Shown here: in pieces, positions 5,932 to 12,529 of the stretch
Layout: the number at the start of each line of letters is the position of its first letter
How positions within the stretch are numbered: position 1 is the stretch's first letter
Notes under the pieces: model-generated
Seen by the model: the letters and a program-made list of their open reading frames with translations, nothing else
The model's database searches: none
What the model was told of the DNA's origin: nothing
Assembly (NCBI GenBank): GCA_001800495.1
Contig: MGVM01000034.1
Span: forward strand, 1 to 12,529
From: Elusimicrobia bacterium RIFOXYB2_FULL_48_7
Lineage (GTDB): Bacteria; Elusimicrobiota; Endomicrobiia; CG1-02-37-114; XYA2-FULL-39-19
Length of the DNA: 12,529 nucleotides
Direction of reading: 5' to 3'
Position numbers and translations under genes: made by a program

Positions 5932-7112
5932 TTCTGTTCTGACTGTACCGGGATGCGGATCCAGAACGCGGAAACGAAATTCGCGGCAGCGATACCGGCG
6001 CCGATCAGGAATATGTATTCGTAACCGAAAGCCTTCCATATCAACCCGCCGCAGACAGCAATAGAAATCGAGAAAACATGATCCAGGGTCGTTGCCAGAG
6101 TCAGGGTGGAAGTCAGTTCTTCCTGGTTCCTGGCTATTTTTTTCAGGTAGGTGGAGCGCGCCATCCCCACGGATAACAGCAACTGGTCCGTGATGTAGCA
6201 GGCGGATGTTACGATCAGCGCGATATCTGCGGCGAACAGTTTCCTTGAAAACCCGTAACCGATACAGACAAAAACGAACAGCACGGCTTCAATTATAAGT
6301 ATTTTTTTCTCGCCAAACCTGTCTATCGCCTGGCCCAGGGCGGGCTTGAAAAATATTCCTATCACTCCTCCGATAGTAAGCAGGGTGGCTATCGCCTGCA
6401 CCTTCAGCCCGAAAATGGTCACCAGCACCCACGGCGCGAAAGTCATGAATAGCTGCTTGCGCGTGCCATAGAGCACCGTAAGCCAGTAATACAGCCCGTA
6501 CTCCCTGCGCACGGTGAATTTTGTTTTCACCGAAACGGGCTTGTTTTTTTTCATCAGGTAAATCATAAGCGCCGCAAGGCAGAAACCTATCGCGGCGATA
6601 ATGAAGGAAAGCGAAAAGGTCAGGTGAAGGTACCCGAACCCTATGAAGATCGTGAAACTTCCCAATATCGCCGCCAGGTTGTCGGCGCCGTAAAGCCGGC
6701 CCAGGGTTTTACCGGGTTTGCCGTCCTTTGACAGTCCCATGCCGATATCGGCCATGAGGGGCAGGAAAAGGTGCTGTCCCGTGCTGTAGATGAACAGCCA
6801 CACGAGCATCACATTGAAGTTGAATGAAAACAAGCCTATGCAGGCGATGCCGAGAGCGGCTATGATCTGGGAAAAAGCCGCCAGCGTTCTGTTGCACATG
6901 AAAAAAAGCATGGCTGACACGAACATAACCAGGAAACCGGGGATTTCGCGCGGTACTTCCAGCGCCGACCTCTGCAGGCTTGAGATAGCGAATTTTTCAT
7001 TTAGGAAATTATTGAATGAGGCGTTTACAATGCCGCCGGCGAAGCCGATGAAGGCGACGGCAAGCAGGAACAGCATGTAATCCCTGGGAATAGCTTTTAT
7101 CCTGTTTATCAT
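5928..7112 (-). CDS. Major facilitator superfamily transporter
   Basis: A 394-residue polytopic inner-membrane protein with about twelve hydrophobic helices and a basic central loop (around MKKNKPVSVKTKF), the normal MFS size and split. Loop sequences such as GKTLGRLYGADN and GQAIDRFGEKKIL resemble the conserved MFS GxLaDrxGrr loops after helices 2 and 8. The start is ATG 7112: it overlaps the stop of the radical SAM gene as ATGA and has GGGAG just upstream. An earlier GTG at 7139 would add nine charged residues inside the upstream gene and is less likely. MFS members here usually export or import small organic molecules. Coupling to a radical SAM enzyme suggests export or uptake of that enzyme's product or substrate, but the sequence does not name it. 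The stop codon TAA shares the palindrome TTAA (5928-5931) with the convergent PHP-kinase gene, leaving no room for a terminator between them. Confidence 0.9.
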   Translation of the reverse strand: MINRIKAIPRDYMLFLLAVAFIGFAGGIVNASFNNFLNEKFAISSLQRSALEVPREIPGFLVMFVSAMLFFMCNRTLAAFSQIIAALGIACIGLFSFNFNVMLVWLFIYSTGQHLFLPLMADIGMGLSKDGKPGKTLGRLYGADNLAAILGSFTIFIGFGYLHLTFSLSFIIAAIGFCLAALMIYLMKKNKPVSVKTKFTVRREYGLYYWLTVLYGTRKQLFMTFAPWVLVTIFGLKVQAIATLLTIGGVIGIFFKPALGQAIDRFGEKKILIIEAVLFVFVCIGYGFSRKLFAADIALIVTSACYITDQLLLSVGMARSTYLKKIARNQEELTSTLTLATTLDHVFSISIAVCGGLIWKAFGYEYIFLIGAGIAAANFVSAFWIRIPVQSEQN

Positions 7113-8182
7113 TTTTCTCCCGCGAGCCCTGCGACCCACTCCCTGTTTTCCCAGAGTGTGCAGCCGCCTTTTGGTTCCTTCATTTTGTCGTGGTTTTCGC
7201 GTATAGTTTTAAGCAGGCGCGAGTTGAGCGCTTCCTTGAGCGTAATTTTATTCAGGTCGGCGTCCGAATACGGCGAAAACGGGCACGGTTCAAGTTTCCC
7301 GTCAGCGCTTATATGCACGAACCCCCTGCCCGCGGCAAGGCAGCCGCCGTAAATATCCTCCCCGCTGGGGAAAGACAGGAAAAGGGCGCGGTTCTTTTTC
7401 TGGAGCTCAATCACCTGCCGTTTTATTTCCTCTTTTTGCACGCTAGTGAGTATCAATTTATCCGTGCCTTCCTGCACCGGTATGTATTCTATGAAGAAGA
7501 ACAGCCCGCATCCGGACGACAGCGCCTCCCGGATGAAGCCGCTTTCGAAGATATGCCTGTAATTTTCGGATGTGACAGTAATGGATGTGCCGAAGAAGAT
7601 GTTTTTTTCCTTTAATTTTGAATAGGCCGTTGAAACACCGCTATATGTTCCGCCACCGCGGCGGCTGTCGGTGAACGCTTCGCCGCCTTCAATGCTGATA
7701 ACGGGGATAATGTGCCTGTTTTTCCTGAGTTTTTCAATTGAGATCTCATCTAACAGCAGGCCGTTCGTGAAAAGCGCGAAAAGCGCCTGCGGGAAACCGG
7801 CCAGGATATCGAGCAGGCCGCCGCGGGCAAGCGGTTCGCCTCCCGAAACCAGCGTTATTGAAATGCCCAGTTCATTTGCTTCCTTTAAAATCCCTGTGAG
7901 TTTTTCGCTGGTTATTTCTGATGAAGCGCCCCTGCCCTGCGCCATAACGTAGCAGCCCTTGCAGGCAAGGTTGCATTTGTTCGTGACGCTGAATATCATG
8001 AAAGCGGGCACGTGAAGCCCTTCTTTCGCGCATTTCTTTCTGCGCGCGGCGGCTTTCAACTGGAAAATCAGTGTTTTGGCCAGGAACAGGAAGCGCCCGG
8101 GTTCACCAAAGGATAGTTTCAGCGCATTCCCGCACAGCGCCCTGATATCGCCATTGAGTTGTTTTACGTATCTCCGTTCCAT
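7109..8182 (-). CDS. Radical SAM enzyme with a C-terminal auxiliary-cluster-like region
   Basis: A 357-residue radical SAM protein. The 4Fe-4S motif CxxxCxxC is at C70, C74 and C77 (NKCNLACKGCY), and the SAM-contact motif SGGEP is at 113-117. A basic N-terminal extension of about 60 residues precedes the barrel. The C-terminus has cysteines C281 (YGGCLAAG), C300 (EPCPF) and C341 (GGCTLWENREW), reminiscent of a reduced SPASM/Twitch region that holds an auxiliary cluster, as in peptide- and cofactor-maturing enzymes. No substrate peptide gene was found beside it, so no RiPP call is made. The start ATG 8182 has no ribosome site; the predicted transcription start from a TTTACA-N17-TATAAT promoter falls almost on the ATG, so the message may be leaderless. 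The gene is coupled by an ATGA overlap to the MFS transporter. Function is unknown beyond the superfamily. Confidence 0.9.
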   Translation of the reverse strand: MERRYVKQLNGDIRALCGNALKLSFGEPGRFLFLAKTLIFQLKAAARRKKCAKEGLHVPAFMIFSVTNKCNLACKGCYVMAQGRGASSEITSEKLTGILKEANELGISITLVSGGEPLARGGLLDILAGFPQALFALFTNGLLLDEISIEKLRKNRHIIPVISIEGGEAFTDSRRGGGTYSGVSTAYSKLKEKNIFFGTSITVTSENYRHIFESGFIREALSSGCGLFFFIEYIPVQEGTDKLILTSVQKEEIKRQVIELQKKNRALFLSFPSGEDIYGGCLAAGRGFVHISADGKLEPCPFSPYSDADLNKITLKEALNSRLLKTIRENHDKMKEPKGGCTLWENREWVAGLAGEK

Positions 8183-8190
8183 GATTGGAG

Positions 8191-8219
8191 ATTATATAAA
8201 TAACTTATTCAATTGTAAA
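8191..8219 (-). promoter_or_regulatory. Promoter of the radical SAM-MFS operon, probably leaderless
   Basis: On the minus strand TTTACA (8219-8214) is followed by a 17-base spacer and TATAAT (8196-8191). Transcription should start about 6-7 bases further on, near 8184, while the ATG is at 8182-8180. There is no anti-SD match in front of that ATG, consistent with a leaderless or near-leaderless message. Confidence 0.7.
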
Positions 8220-8241
8220 TGTCGTCATAAATTGTTAGAAT
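8213..8241 (+). promoter_or_regulatory. Divergent promoter of the DUF1638 operon, overlapping the minus-strand promoter
   Basis: On the plus strand TTGTAA (8213-8218) is followed by a 17-base spacer and TAGAAT (8236-8241), giving a start near 8248. Its -35 box covers the same bases (8214-8218) as the minus-strand -35 box, so RNA polymerase could not occupy both at once. Confidence 0.55.
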
Positions 8242-8256
8242 TTATCGGGAATGAAC

Positions 8257-8964
8257 ATGAATAAATATTGCCTTATCGCCTGCGGAGTCCTGGAAAAAGA
8301 ATTCACCCATCTCGCCCGGCAGGCAGAAAATAAGATCGACTTCAATTTCCTGGAACAGGGGCTCCATAATACTCCGGAAAAATTAAAGCTGCAGCTGCAG
8401 GCCGCCATAAACTCCGTACCAACCGGCTATTCTGCGGTATTATTGGGTTTTGGATTGTGCTCGAAAGGCCTTAACGGCATAAAAGCAGGCAAAACAAAAC
8501 TTGTTGTACCGCGCGCGCATGATTGCATCACTTTCCTGCTGGGCTCAAAAGAACGCTACAGGCAGTATTTCGACGCGAATCCCGGCACCTATTGGTACAG
8601 CCCGGGCTGGATAAAAACCGGCACCCAGCCGGGGAAAGAAAGATATAATTCAACACTTGAAGAATACATTATGAAATACGGCCTTGATAACGCGGAATAC
8701 CTGATGCGGATGGAGCAAAGCTGGCTGAAAGGTTACAAGAAGGCGGTTTACGTTGACACTGGCGCGGGCACGCCGGAAAAAGACATTGAATTCACCAAAG
8801 AATGCGCGCAATGGCTCAAGTGGGAGTATGATTGCCTGAAGGGCGATTCAGGGCTGATGCAAAATCTGCTTGCAGGCAAGTGGGATCCGCGGGATTTTCT
8901 GGTAGCGGAACCCGGGCAGTCCATCGTTCCATCAAATGACGAGACAATCCTGAGAACATCCTGA
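8257..8964 (+). CDS. DUF1638 family protein
   Basis: A 235-residue protein matching the DUF1638 pattern. It starts KYCLIACGVLEKEF and has the central blocks LLGFGLCSKGL and VVPRAHDCITFLLGSKERY, then a long aromatic stretch and the C-terminal KWDPRDFLVAEPGQ. The conserved C9, the cysteine of GLCSKG and the HDC motif suggest a metal or cofactor site. To my knowledge no enzymatic function is established; family members often occur near corrinoid-dependent methyltransferases, none of which is present here. Two ATGs are possible (8251 and 8257). The second is chosen because CGGGA ends six bases before it and immediately abuts the first, and because it matches the usual family N-terminus. It is divergent from the radical SAM gene. 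Five bases separate its stop from the glycosyltransferase gene, so these two are likely co-transcribed. Confidence 0.85.
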   Translation: MNKYCLIACGVLEKEFTHLARQAENKIDFNFLEQGLHNTPEKLKLQLQAAINSVPTGYSAVLLGFGLCSKGLNGIKAGKTKLVVPRAHDCITFLLGSKERYRQYFDANPGTYWYSPGWIKTGTQPGKERYNSTLEEYIMKYGLDNAEYLMRMEQSWLKGYKKAVYVDTGAGTPEKDIEFTKECAQWLKWEYDCLKGDSGLMQNLLAGKWDPRDFLVAEPGQSIVPSNDETILRTS

Positions 8965-8969
8965 CCGTT

Positions 8970-10739
8970 ATGACAAACGCCAAATGGCCCGCCGCGGTTT
9001 TTTTGTTTCTCCTGGTTTTTGGGCTTTACTTCAATACCCTGCGTGCGCCGTTCATTCTTGATGACACCCACAAGATACAGAACAATCCCGACATAACAAG
9101 TTTACAGAATTTTAAAACGAGGCTCATATACCCTTACGATCCGCAAAACAAGTCCTTTGAGCGCAATGACCCTTCAAGGCCGCTGACATACCTGACCTTT
9201 ACCCTGAATTATTTTTTTGGAAAACTGAACCCGCTCGGTTATCATTTATTCAATGTTTTCCTGCATTTCCTGAATTCATTCCTTATTTTCATTCTTGCTG
9301 GGAAGTTATTATCCCGTTTCGGTGAAAAAGAAGCCAGTCTAACCGCTTTTTTCACGGCTGTGTTCTTTGCCGTCGCGCCGGTGAACTCATACACTGTGGC
9401 TTATACGTATTGCCGCTCGGACCTTCTGTGTGCCATGTTTTACCTGCTGTCGGCTGTATTGTTCATTGAAGGGTCCATCGCTTCACTTTTGAGTTTTATC
9501 CTGGCTCTTGCCTCAAAACAGACGGCGGCCACGCTTCCTGCGGTGATCCTGCTGGCTGATTATATACTCTCAGGCATGAATACCACAGGCATCAGGAAAA
9601 GAAAATACTTCCACATGTCTTTCTGGGCACTGTTGTTTGCCTACCTTGCTTTCAGGCAGTTTTACCTGGGCGGGGTGGGGGACATGGAGGCGCAGGGCAC
9701 CTGGGGCCGGATGGAATACCTTTTAAGCCAGCCCTTTGCCCTGGTGAAATACATCCAATTCATCCTGGTTCCCGCGGGCCTCAGTTTCGACCACTTCCTG
9801 GTGCCGGCAAAAATAGGCGCTCTCAAGATCGCCCTGTCATTCGCCGCTCTCGCCGGGATAGCCGCTCTGTCGGCCATTGCATTAATAAAAAGAAATACAG
9901 CTTCAAAAGCGCTCCTCCTGGGGCTTGGGTGGTTTTTCATAACCGTACTGCCCGCGTCCAGTATTTTTCCCACGACAGCGGTCATCGCTGCAAACAGGGC
10001 TTATTTGCCCGCTTTCGGGATATGCCTGCTGGTTTCATTCTTTTTCTCAATGATAAAAAACAGGCGCGTCATGGCTGTGTTGTTCTGCGCGTACATTGCG
10101 CTGATGAGCATTGTGTTAGTCAATAGGAACCGGCTCTACAACGAACCATATCTCCTGTGGCAGGACGTGCTTTCAAAATACCCTGATAATTTCCGCGCGC
10201 ACACCTGTCTTGGCTTCCTGTACCAGGGCCAAAGGGACTACGCAAATGCATCCCGTGAGTATAACAAGGTGCTTGAAATGTTCCCGGGTTATTCAAAGAT
10301 TCACTATAACCTCGGAGTAATGTACCAGGAGCAGAAGCGTTACACCGAAGCGCTGGGGGAATACGCCATGGTCGGTGAATCACAACCGGAATATTCAAGC
10401 GCCCGCGGCAACGCCGGTTCGGCATACGCTGCCCTGGGGCAGTACTCAATGGCAATCCGTGAATATGAACAGGCGGCAAGGTTCAATACCCGCAATGAAG
10501 CCCTGTATTTTAACCTGGGTTACGCTTATACGCGTGAAAAGCGGTACAATGAGGCAATTGAAACCTATAAAAAGGCAGTGGAGATCAATCCGGGCTTCGG
10601 TTCCGCCTATTATAACCTCGCCTGCATTTATTCCATCAAGGGTGATAAAAAGAGTTCTTCACTGTACTTGGAAAGCGCGGTGAAGATCAATCCTTACTTC
10701 GGAGAACTCGCAAAAACCGACAAGGATTTTAGCTTCTAA
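8970..10739 (+). CDS. TMTC-like membrane glycosyltransferase (GT-C fold) with five C-terminal TPRs
   Basis: A 589-residue inner-membrane protein. The first part (about 1-395) has some ten hydrophobic helices. It carries the GT-C acidic pair D31-D32 in FILDDTHKI, right after helix 1 as in polyprenyl-phosphate-sugar-using mannosyltransferases. A second hallmark of the eukaryotic TMTC group and its bacterial relatives is the stretch LPASSIFPT ... NRAYLPAFG (327-350), similar to PSSNL-ERYLYLPS. From 410 to 579 five tetratricopeptide repeats of 34 residues follow in register, each with the A/G-x-YxxxGxYxxAxxxYxxA pattern. The TPR tail probably binds the acceptor protein or partner. The family transfers a sugar from a lipid carrier, usually to exported proteins; donor and acceptor here are unknown. 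It lies five bases after the DUF1638 gene and has no strong ribosome site, so it may rely on translational coupling. It is the last gene before the AT-rich right end. Confidence 0.85.
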   Translation: MTNAKWPAAVFLFLLVFGLYFNTLRAPFILDDTHKIQNNPDITSLQNFKTRLIYPYDPQNKSFERNDPSRPLTYLTFTLNYFFGKLNPLGYHLFNVFLHFLNSFLIFILAGKLLSRFGEKEASLTAFFTAVFFAVAPVNSYTVAYTYCRSDLLCAMFYLLSAVLFIEGSIASLLSFILALASKQTAATLPAVILLADYILSGMNTTGIRKRKYFHMSFWALLFAYLAFRQFYLGGVGDMEAQGTWGRMEYLLSQPFALVKYIQFILVPAGLSFDHFLVPAKIGALKIALSFAALAGIAALSAIALIKRNTASKALLLGLGWFFITVLPASSIFPTTAVIAANRAYLPAFGICLLVSFFFSMIKNRRVMAVLFCAYIALMSIVLVNRNRLYNEPYLLWQDVLSKYPDNFRAHTCLGFLYQGQRDYANASREYNKVLEMFPGYSKIHYNLGVMYQEQKRYTEALGEYAMVGESQPEYSSARGNAGSAYAALGQYSMAIREYEQAARFNTRNEALYFNLGYAYTREKRYNEAIETYKKAVEINPGFGSAYYNLACIYSIKGDKKSSSLYLESAVKINPYFGELAKTDKDFSF

Positions 10740-10768
10740 TGTCACTTTTTTCCTAATCCTGATTTTTC

Positions 10769-10795
10769 TTGACAATTCTATGAAAAAATTATAAA
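10769..10795 (+). promoter_or_regulatory. Promoter of the c-di-GMP riboswitch transcript
   Basis: A perfect -35 TTGACA (10769-10774) is followed by TATAAA (10790-10795) with a 15-base spacer, or by TAAATT with 17. The start near 10802 would place the aptamer in the first 100 bases of the RNA. Confidence 0.6.
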
Positions 10796-10820
10796 TTAAG
10801 CATGGTTACTATTATAAAAG

Positions 10821-10900
10821 ATCCGATAAAAGCAAACTTATGGTAACATAGGGACGCAAAGCTAAAGGAGACAATAAATGTCTAGCCTGGCTGCCGGGAA
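10821..10900 (+). promoter_or_regulatory. Cyclic-di-GMP-I riboswitch aptamer (GEMM-I)
   Basis: The sequence follows the GEMM-I consensus in order: GCAAA (10832-10836), a six-base-pair helix (10837-10842 with 10847-10852) capped by the GNRA tetraloop GTAA, the joiner GGGACGCAAAGC (10851-10862), a second helix (AGACA 10869-10873 with TGTCT 10879-10883, plus GCT/AGC outside it), and CTGGCTGCCGGG (10887-10898), which matches the conserved 3' segment TGGCAGCCGGG. The outer helix is short (TCC 10822 with GGA 10897). The tetraloop, the invariant GACGCAAAGC and the 3' GCCGG block are diagnostic. It binds cyclic di-GMP and controls the outer-membrane genes downstream through the following terminator. 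Confidence 0.9.
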
Positions 10901-10921
10901 AAGACTTGTATATTATATTAC

Positions 10922-10951
10922 AACGTCAGGAATATGGTCCTGGCGTTTTTT
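10922..10951 (+). terminator. Intrinsic terminator, expression platform of the riboswitch
   Basis: A ten-base-pair stem with one G-U pair (10922-10931 with 10938-10947), a six-base loop and a run of six T (10946-10951). It lies 22 bases after the aptamer and 48 before the next start codon. CCTGGC in the aptamer 3' part (10886-10891) can pair with GTCAGG (10925-10930) of the terminator. Aptamer folding would therefore free the terminator, predicting an OFF switch at high c-di-GMP. Confidence 0.85.
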
Positions 10952-10998
10952 ATGACTAGAAAGTTAAGAGACGGCGTTGATTGAAATAGTGATTGAGC

Positions 10999-11937
10999 AT
11001 GAATAAGCTAATAGTTCTTATTTGGGTGCCATCAATCTGTTGTTTTACATTCTCGGATACCTGCTCAGCAAATACCACCGGAGCAAGTTTCCTCAGGATT
11101 GGTGTAGGCGCCCGGCCAGTTGGGATGGGCAGCGCATACACCGCCATAGGGGATGAGGTAAATGCCATGTACTGGAATCCTGGTGGCCTTGCAAATGTTA
11201 AGGAACATGGGTTGTCAGCCATGTATAGCAAATGGGTTGCTGATTTAAACTTTAACTCTGTCAGTTATGCATTTCCCATTCCTGCTGTAAATAAGCATAA
11301 TATCGCTACCATGGCAGTTGGAATAGCGTCATTGTCTCAAGGGAACTTAGAGGGGCGCGATAACAACAGGCAGATTACAGGCACCTTTGGTGCCAGTGAC
11401 CTTGCTGTAACTGTTGGTTATGGCAGAAAAGCAGATATATATAATCGTAATTTCAATATCGGGTTCAATACAAAGCTAATATATCAGCAAATAGAATCAG
11501 AATCAGCTACCGGGATTGCTTTTGATATAGGCCTCCAAACGCATCTGTTCACACCAAAATTATTAACCGGAATTTCAATTCAGAATCTTGGCCAGGAGAT
11601 GAAATTCGTAAACACACGGTATAACCTACCATTAAATGCAAATGTTGGGTTTGGGTATGTTTTTGATTCCACAATACTTTCAGTCGATTTCAAAAGACGT
11701 TTATATGAGGGCGATAATACGGTTAGTTTTGGCACTGAGTTCTCACCAATAAAAGCCCTATCTTTGAGATTGGGATATCAAGCGCCATCTTTTAGCAAAA
11801 ATCTACAAATGGACAGTCCAATAGGATTTAGCTTGGGAATTGGTTTGAATATTTTGAATGCAACCCTCAATTACGCCTTTGTGCCGTATGGGGCATTCGG
11901 GGATACTCAAAGAATAGATGTAAGCATAAGATTTTAA
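10999..11937 (+). CDS. PorV/UPF0164-type outer-membrane beta-barrel protein
   Basis: A 312-residue exported beta-barrel. A signal peptide (about 1-25) precedes the block TGASFLRIGVGARPVGMGSAYTAIGDEVNAMYWNPGGLA, split here as GASFLRIGVGARPVGMG and SAYTAIGDEVNAMYWNPGGLA, the diagnostic N-terminus of the PorV/UPF0164 group. Amphipathic strands then alternate to the C-terminal phenylalanine (DVSIRF), the usual outer-membrane sorting signal. PorV serves the type IX secretion system of Bacteroidetes, but this group is also frequent in Elusimicrobia and related phyla without that system. No other T9SS gene is in view, so no secretion role is claimed. The start is ATG 10999; an in-frame TTG two codons earlier is possible, and the ribosome site is weak. 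Expression is set by the c-di-GMP riboswitch directly upstream. Codon use is AT-rich compared with the genes left of 10740. Confidence 0.85.
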   Translation: MNKLIVLIWVPSICCFTFSDTCSANTTGASFLRIGVGARPVGMGSAYTAIGDEVNAMYWNPGGLANVKEHGLSAMYSKWVADLNFNSVSYAFPIPAVNKHNIATMAVGIASLSQGNLEGRDNNRQITGTFGASDLAVTVGYGRKADIYNRNFNIGFNTKLIYQQIESESATGIAFDIGLQTHLFTPKLLTGISIQNLGQEMKFVNTRYNLPLNANVGFGYVFDSTILSVDFKRRLYEGDNTVSFGTEFSPIKALSLRLGYQAPSFSKNLQMDSPIGFSLGIGLNILNATLNYAFVPYGAFGDTQRIDVSIRF

Positions 11938-11980
11938 GAAAAAAGGTGGTAAAAAACCACTAAATGGAGAAAGCTGAGAT

Positions 11981-12469
11981 ATGATCAAACTATTGTCTTT
12001 CGTGATCTTGGTAACCCTAGTATTTTCAGGGAGTTTGAGTTCGGAGGAAGGGAATAAAGGGAATATTGGAGTAAATATCAATTATCCGGGTGTTGGCGTG
12101 AAATATTTCTGGAAAGATAAGATAGCACTTGAATTGCGGGGGCAATCTGTAAATGATGAAGGCGTTGAAGCAACAGTCTATGGATTACGAGGATATAAGT
12201 ATTTCAAGACAATTGGTAAAATAGAAACGTTTGCAGGGTTGGAATTGGACTATGCGACATTTAAGACCGAGAACAGCAATGGCAATGGATATGTGGCTGA
12301 ACTATTTGCAGGCGGAGAATATGCTTTTGCAAGGAATTTGTCAGTGCAGATGGATATAGGGCCTGCTTTGGTAAATTTGACTGATACTTCAACGGCATTA
12401 TCAAATCCTGGTATGGAATATGTAGTCAATTTCGGAATCAACTATTACTTCGGAGGGATAAGCAAATGA
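11981..12469 (+). CDS. Small exported beta-barrel protein, probably outer membrane
   Basis: A 162-residue protein with a signal peptide (about 1-20, ending near SGSLSS) and then alternating hydrophobic/polar strands: GNIGVNINYPGVGVKYFW, IALELRGQ, TVYGLRGYKYF, IETFAGLELDYATF, YVAELFAGGEYAFA, LSVQMDIGPALV and YVVNFGINYYFGG. Glycine- and aromatic-rich strands separated by short turns suit an eight-stranded OmpA/OmpW-like barrel. The final residues ISK leave no classical C-terminal Phe, although YYF lies close to the end. Forty-three bases separate it from the PorV-like gene. The gap holds a small hairpin (11946-11960) with no T-run, so both genes are probably on the riboswitch-controlled message. 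Its stop TGA overlaps the ATG of the next gene (ATGA, 12466-12469). No specific family is recognised. Confidence 0.75.
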   Translation: MIKLLSFVILVTLVFSGSLSSEEGNKGNIGVNINYPGVGVKYFWKDKIALELRGQSVNDEGVEATVYGLRGYKYFKTIGKIETFAGLELDYATFKTENSNGNGYVAELFAGGEYAFARNLSVQMDIGPALVNLTDTSTALSNPGMEYVVNFGINYYFGGISK

Positions 12470-12529
12470 GGAAAATATATTTATTAATAAGTTTATTTGG
12501 TGTTATGGCACTATCCATTACAGCAGCCT
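12466..12529 (+). CDS. Start of an exported protein, partial (runs off the right edge)
   Basis: Only 21 codons are visible. They encode a signal peptide: a basic start (MRK), a hydrophobic core (IYLLISLFGVMALSI) and TAA near the end, suited to cleavage. GGAGGG (12452-12457) stands eight bases before the ATG, which overlaps the preceding stop as ATGA, so it is the third gene of the riboswitch-controlled operon and is translationally coupled. The mature protein lies outside the window and cannot be named. Confidence 0.7.
   Translation, partial: MRKIYLLISLFGVMALSITAA

Noticed and set aside
7113..7139. GTG start giving nine more residues to the MFS protein
   Set aside because: It lies inside the radical SAM gene, adds only a charged tail, and the ATGA overlap at 7112 has a proper ribosome site.
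7109..8182. RiPP biosynthetic cluster
   Set aside because: No short precursor gene or peptide-recognition domain was found near the radical SAM gene.
11945..11961. Hairpin between the two barrel genes as a terminator
   Set aside because: The stem is only five to six base pairs with an A loop and no T-run follows; at most it shapes mRNA stability.
10999..12529. Type IX secretion locus based on the PorV-like gene
   Set aside because: No PorU, PorT, PorK-N or T9SS C-terminal domain is in view, and this barrel group also occurs without T9SS.

Overview
The window reads as bacterial chromosomal DNA from a Gram-negative, probably poorly cultivated lineage. The evidence is signal peptides, one lipobox lipoprotein, two predicted outer-membrane beta-barrel genes (one of the PorV/UPF0164 type), a bacterial lipocalin and a TMTC-like membrane glycosyltransferase with TPRs. 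This mix is common in Elusimicrobiota, Omnitrophota and similar candidate phyla. That placement is inference from gene content only; no rRNA or phylogenetic marker is present. No tRNA, CRISPR array, insertion sequence or phage gene was seen.

Layout. (1) Minus strand, 1-864: a membrane-anchored MsrB-MsrA methionine sulfoxide reductase fusion, cut by the left edge. It diverges from (2) a plus-strand trio, 936-3010: a secreted PD40-type beta-propeller protein, a lipocalin (Blc family) and an unrecognised 275-residue protein whose N-terminus resembles the bL12 C-terminal fold. (3) After a palindromic REP-like element comes a plus-strand set, 3099-5931: an AT-rich CsgG/LpoB-like lipoprotein, a PIN-like protein, an 82-residue protein made of three identical-spacing CxxC-X10-C metal modules, and a rare fusion of a PHP phosphoesterase with an APH-type small-molecule kinase. 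(4) Convergent with it, sharing the TTAA of the stop codons, is a minus-strand pair, 8182-5928: a radical SAM enzyme translationally coupled (ATGA) to a major facilitator transporter. (5) A compact divergent promoter region (8183-8256), with two good sigma70-type promoters whose -35 boxes overlap, separates that pair from a plus-strand DUF1638 protein and a TMTC-like glycosyltransferase with five TPRs. (6) The right end, 10740-12529, is AT-rich. It holds a promoter, a c-di-GMP-I (GEMM-I) riboswitch with an intrinsic terminator as expression platform, then a PorV-like protein, a small beta-barrel protein and the start of another exported protein.

How the genes may work together. The left part looks like envelope maintenance: repair of oxidised exported proteins, a lipocalin and a propeller protein. 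The right end is an outer-membrane operon placed under cyclic-di-GMP control. The most intriguing part is the centre. A kinase/phosphoesterase fusion sits in one operon with a PIN-like protein and a small metal-binding protein, facing a radical SAM enzyme plus exporter. The substrate of each is unknown, and a joint pathway is only a hypothesis. Base composition changes visibly along the window: the lipoprotein gene at 3099 and everything right of about 10740 are more AT-rich than the genes between them.
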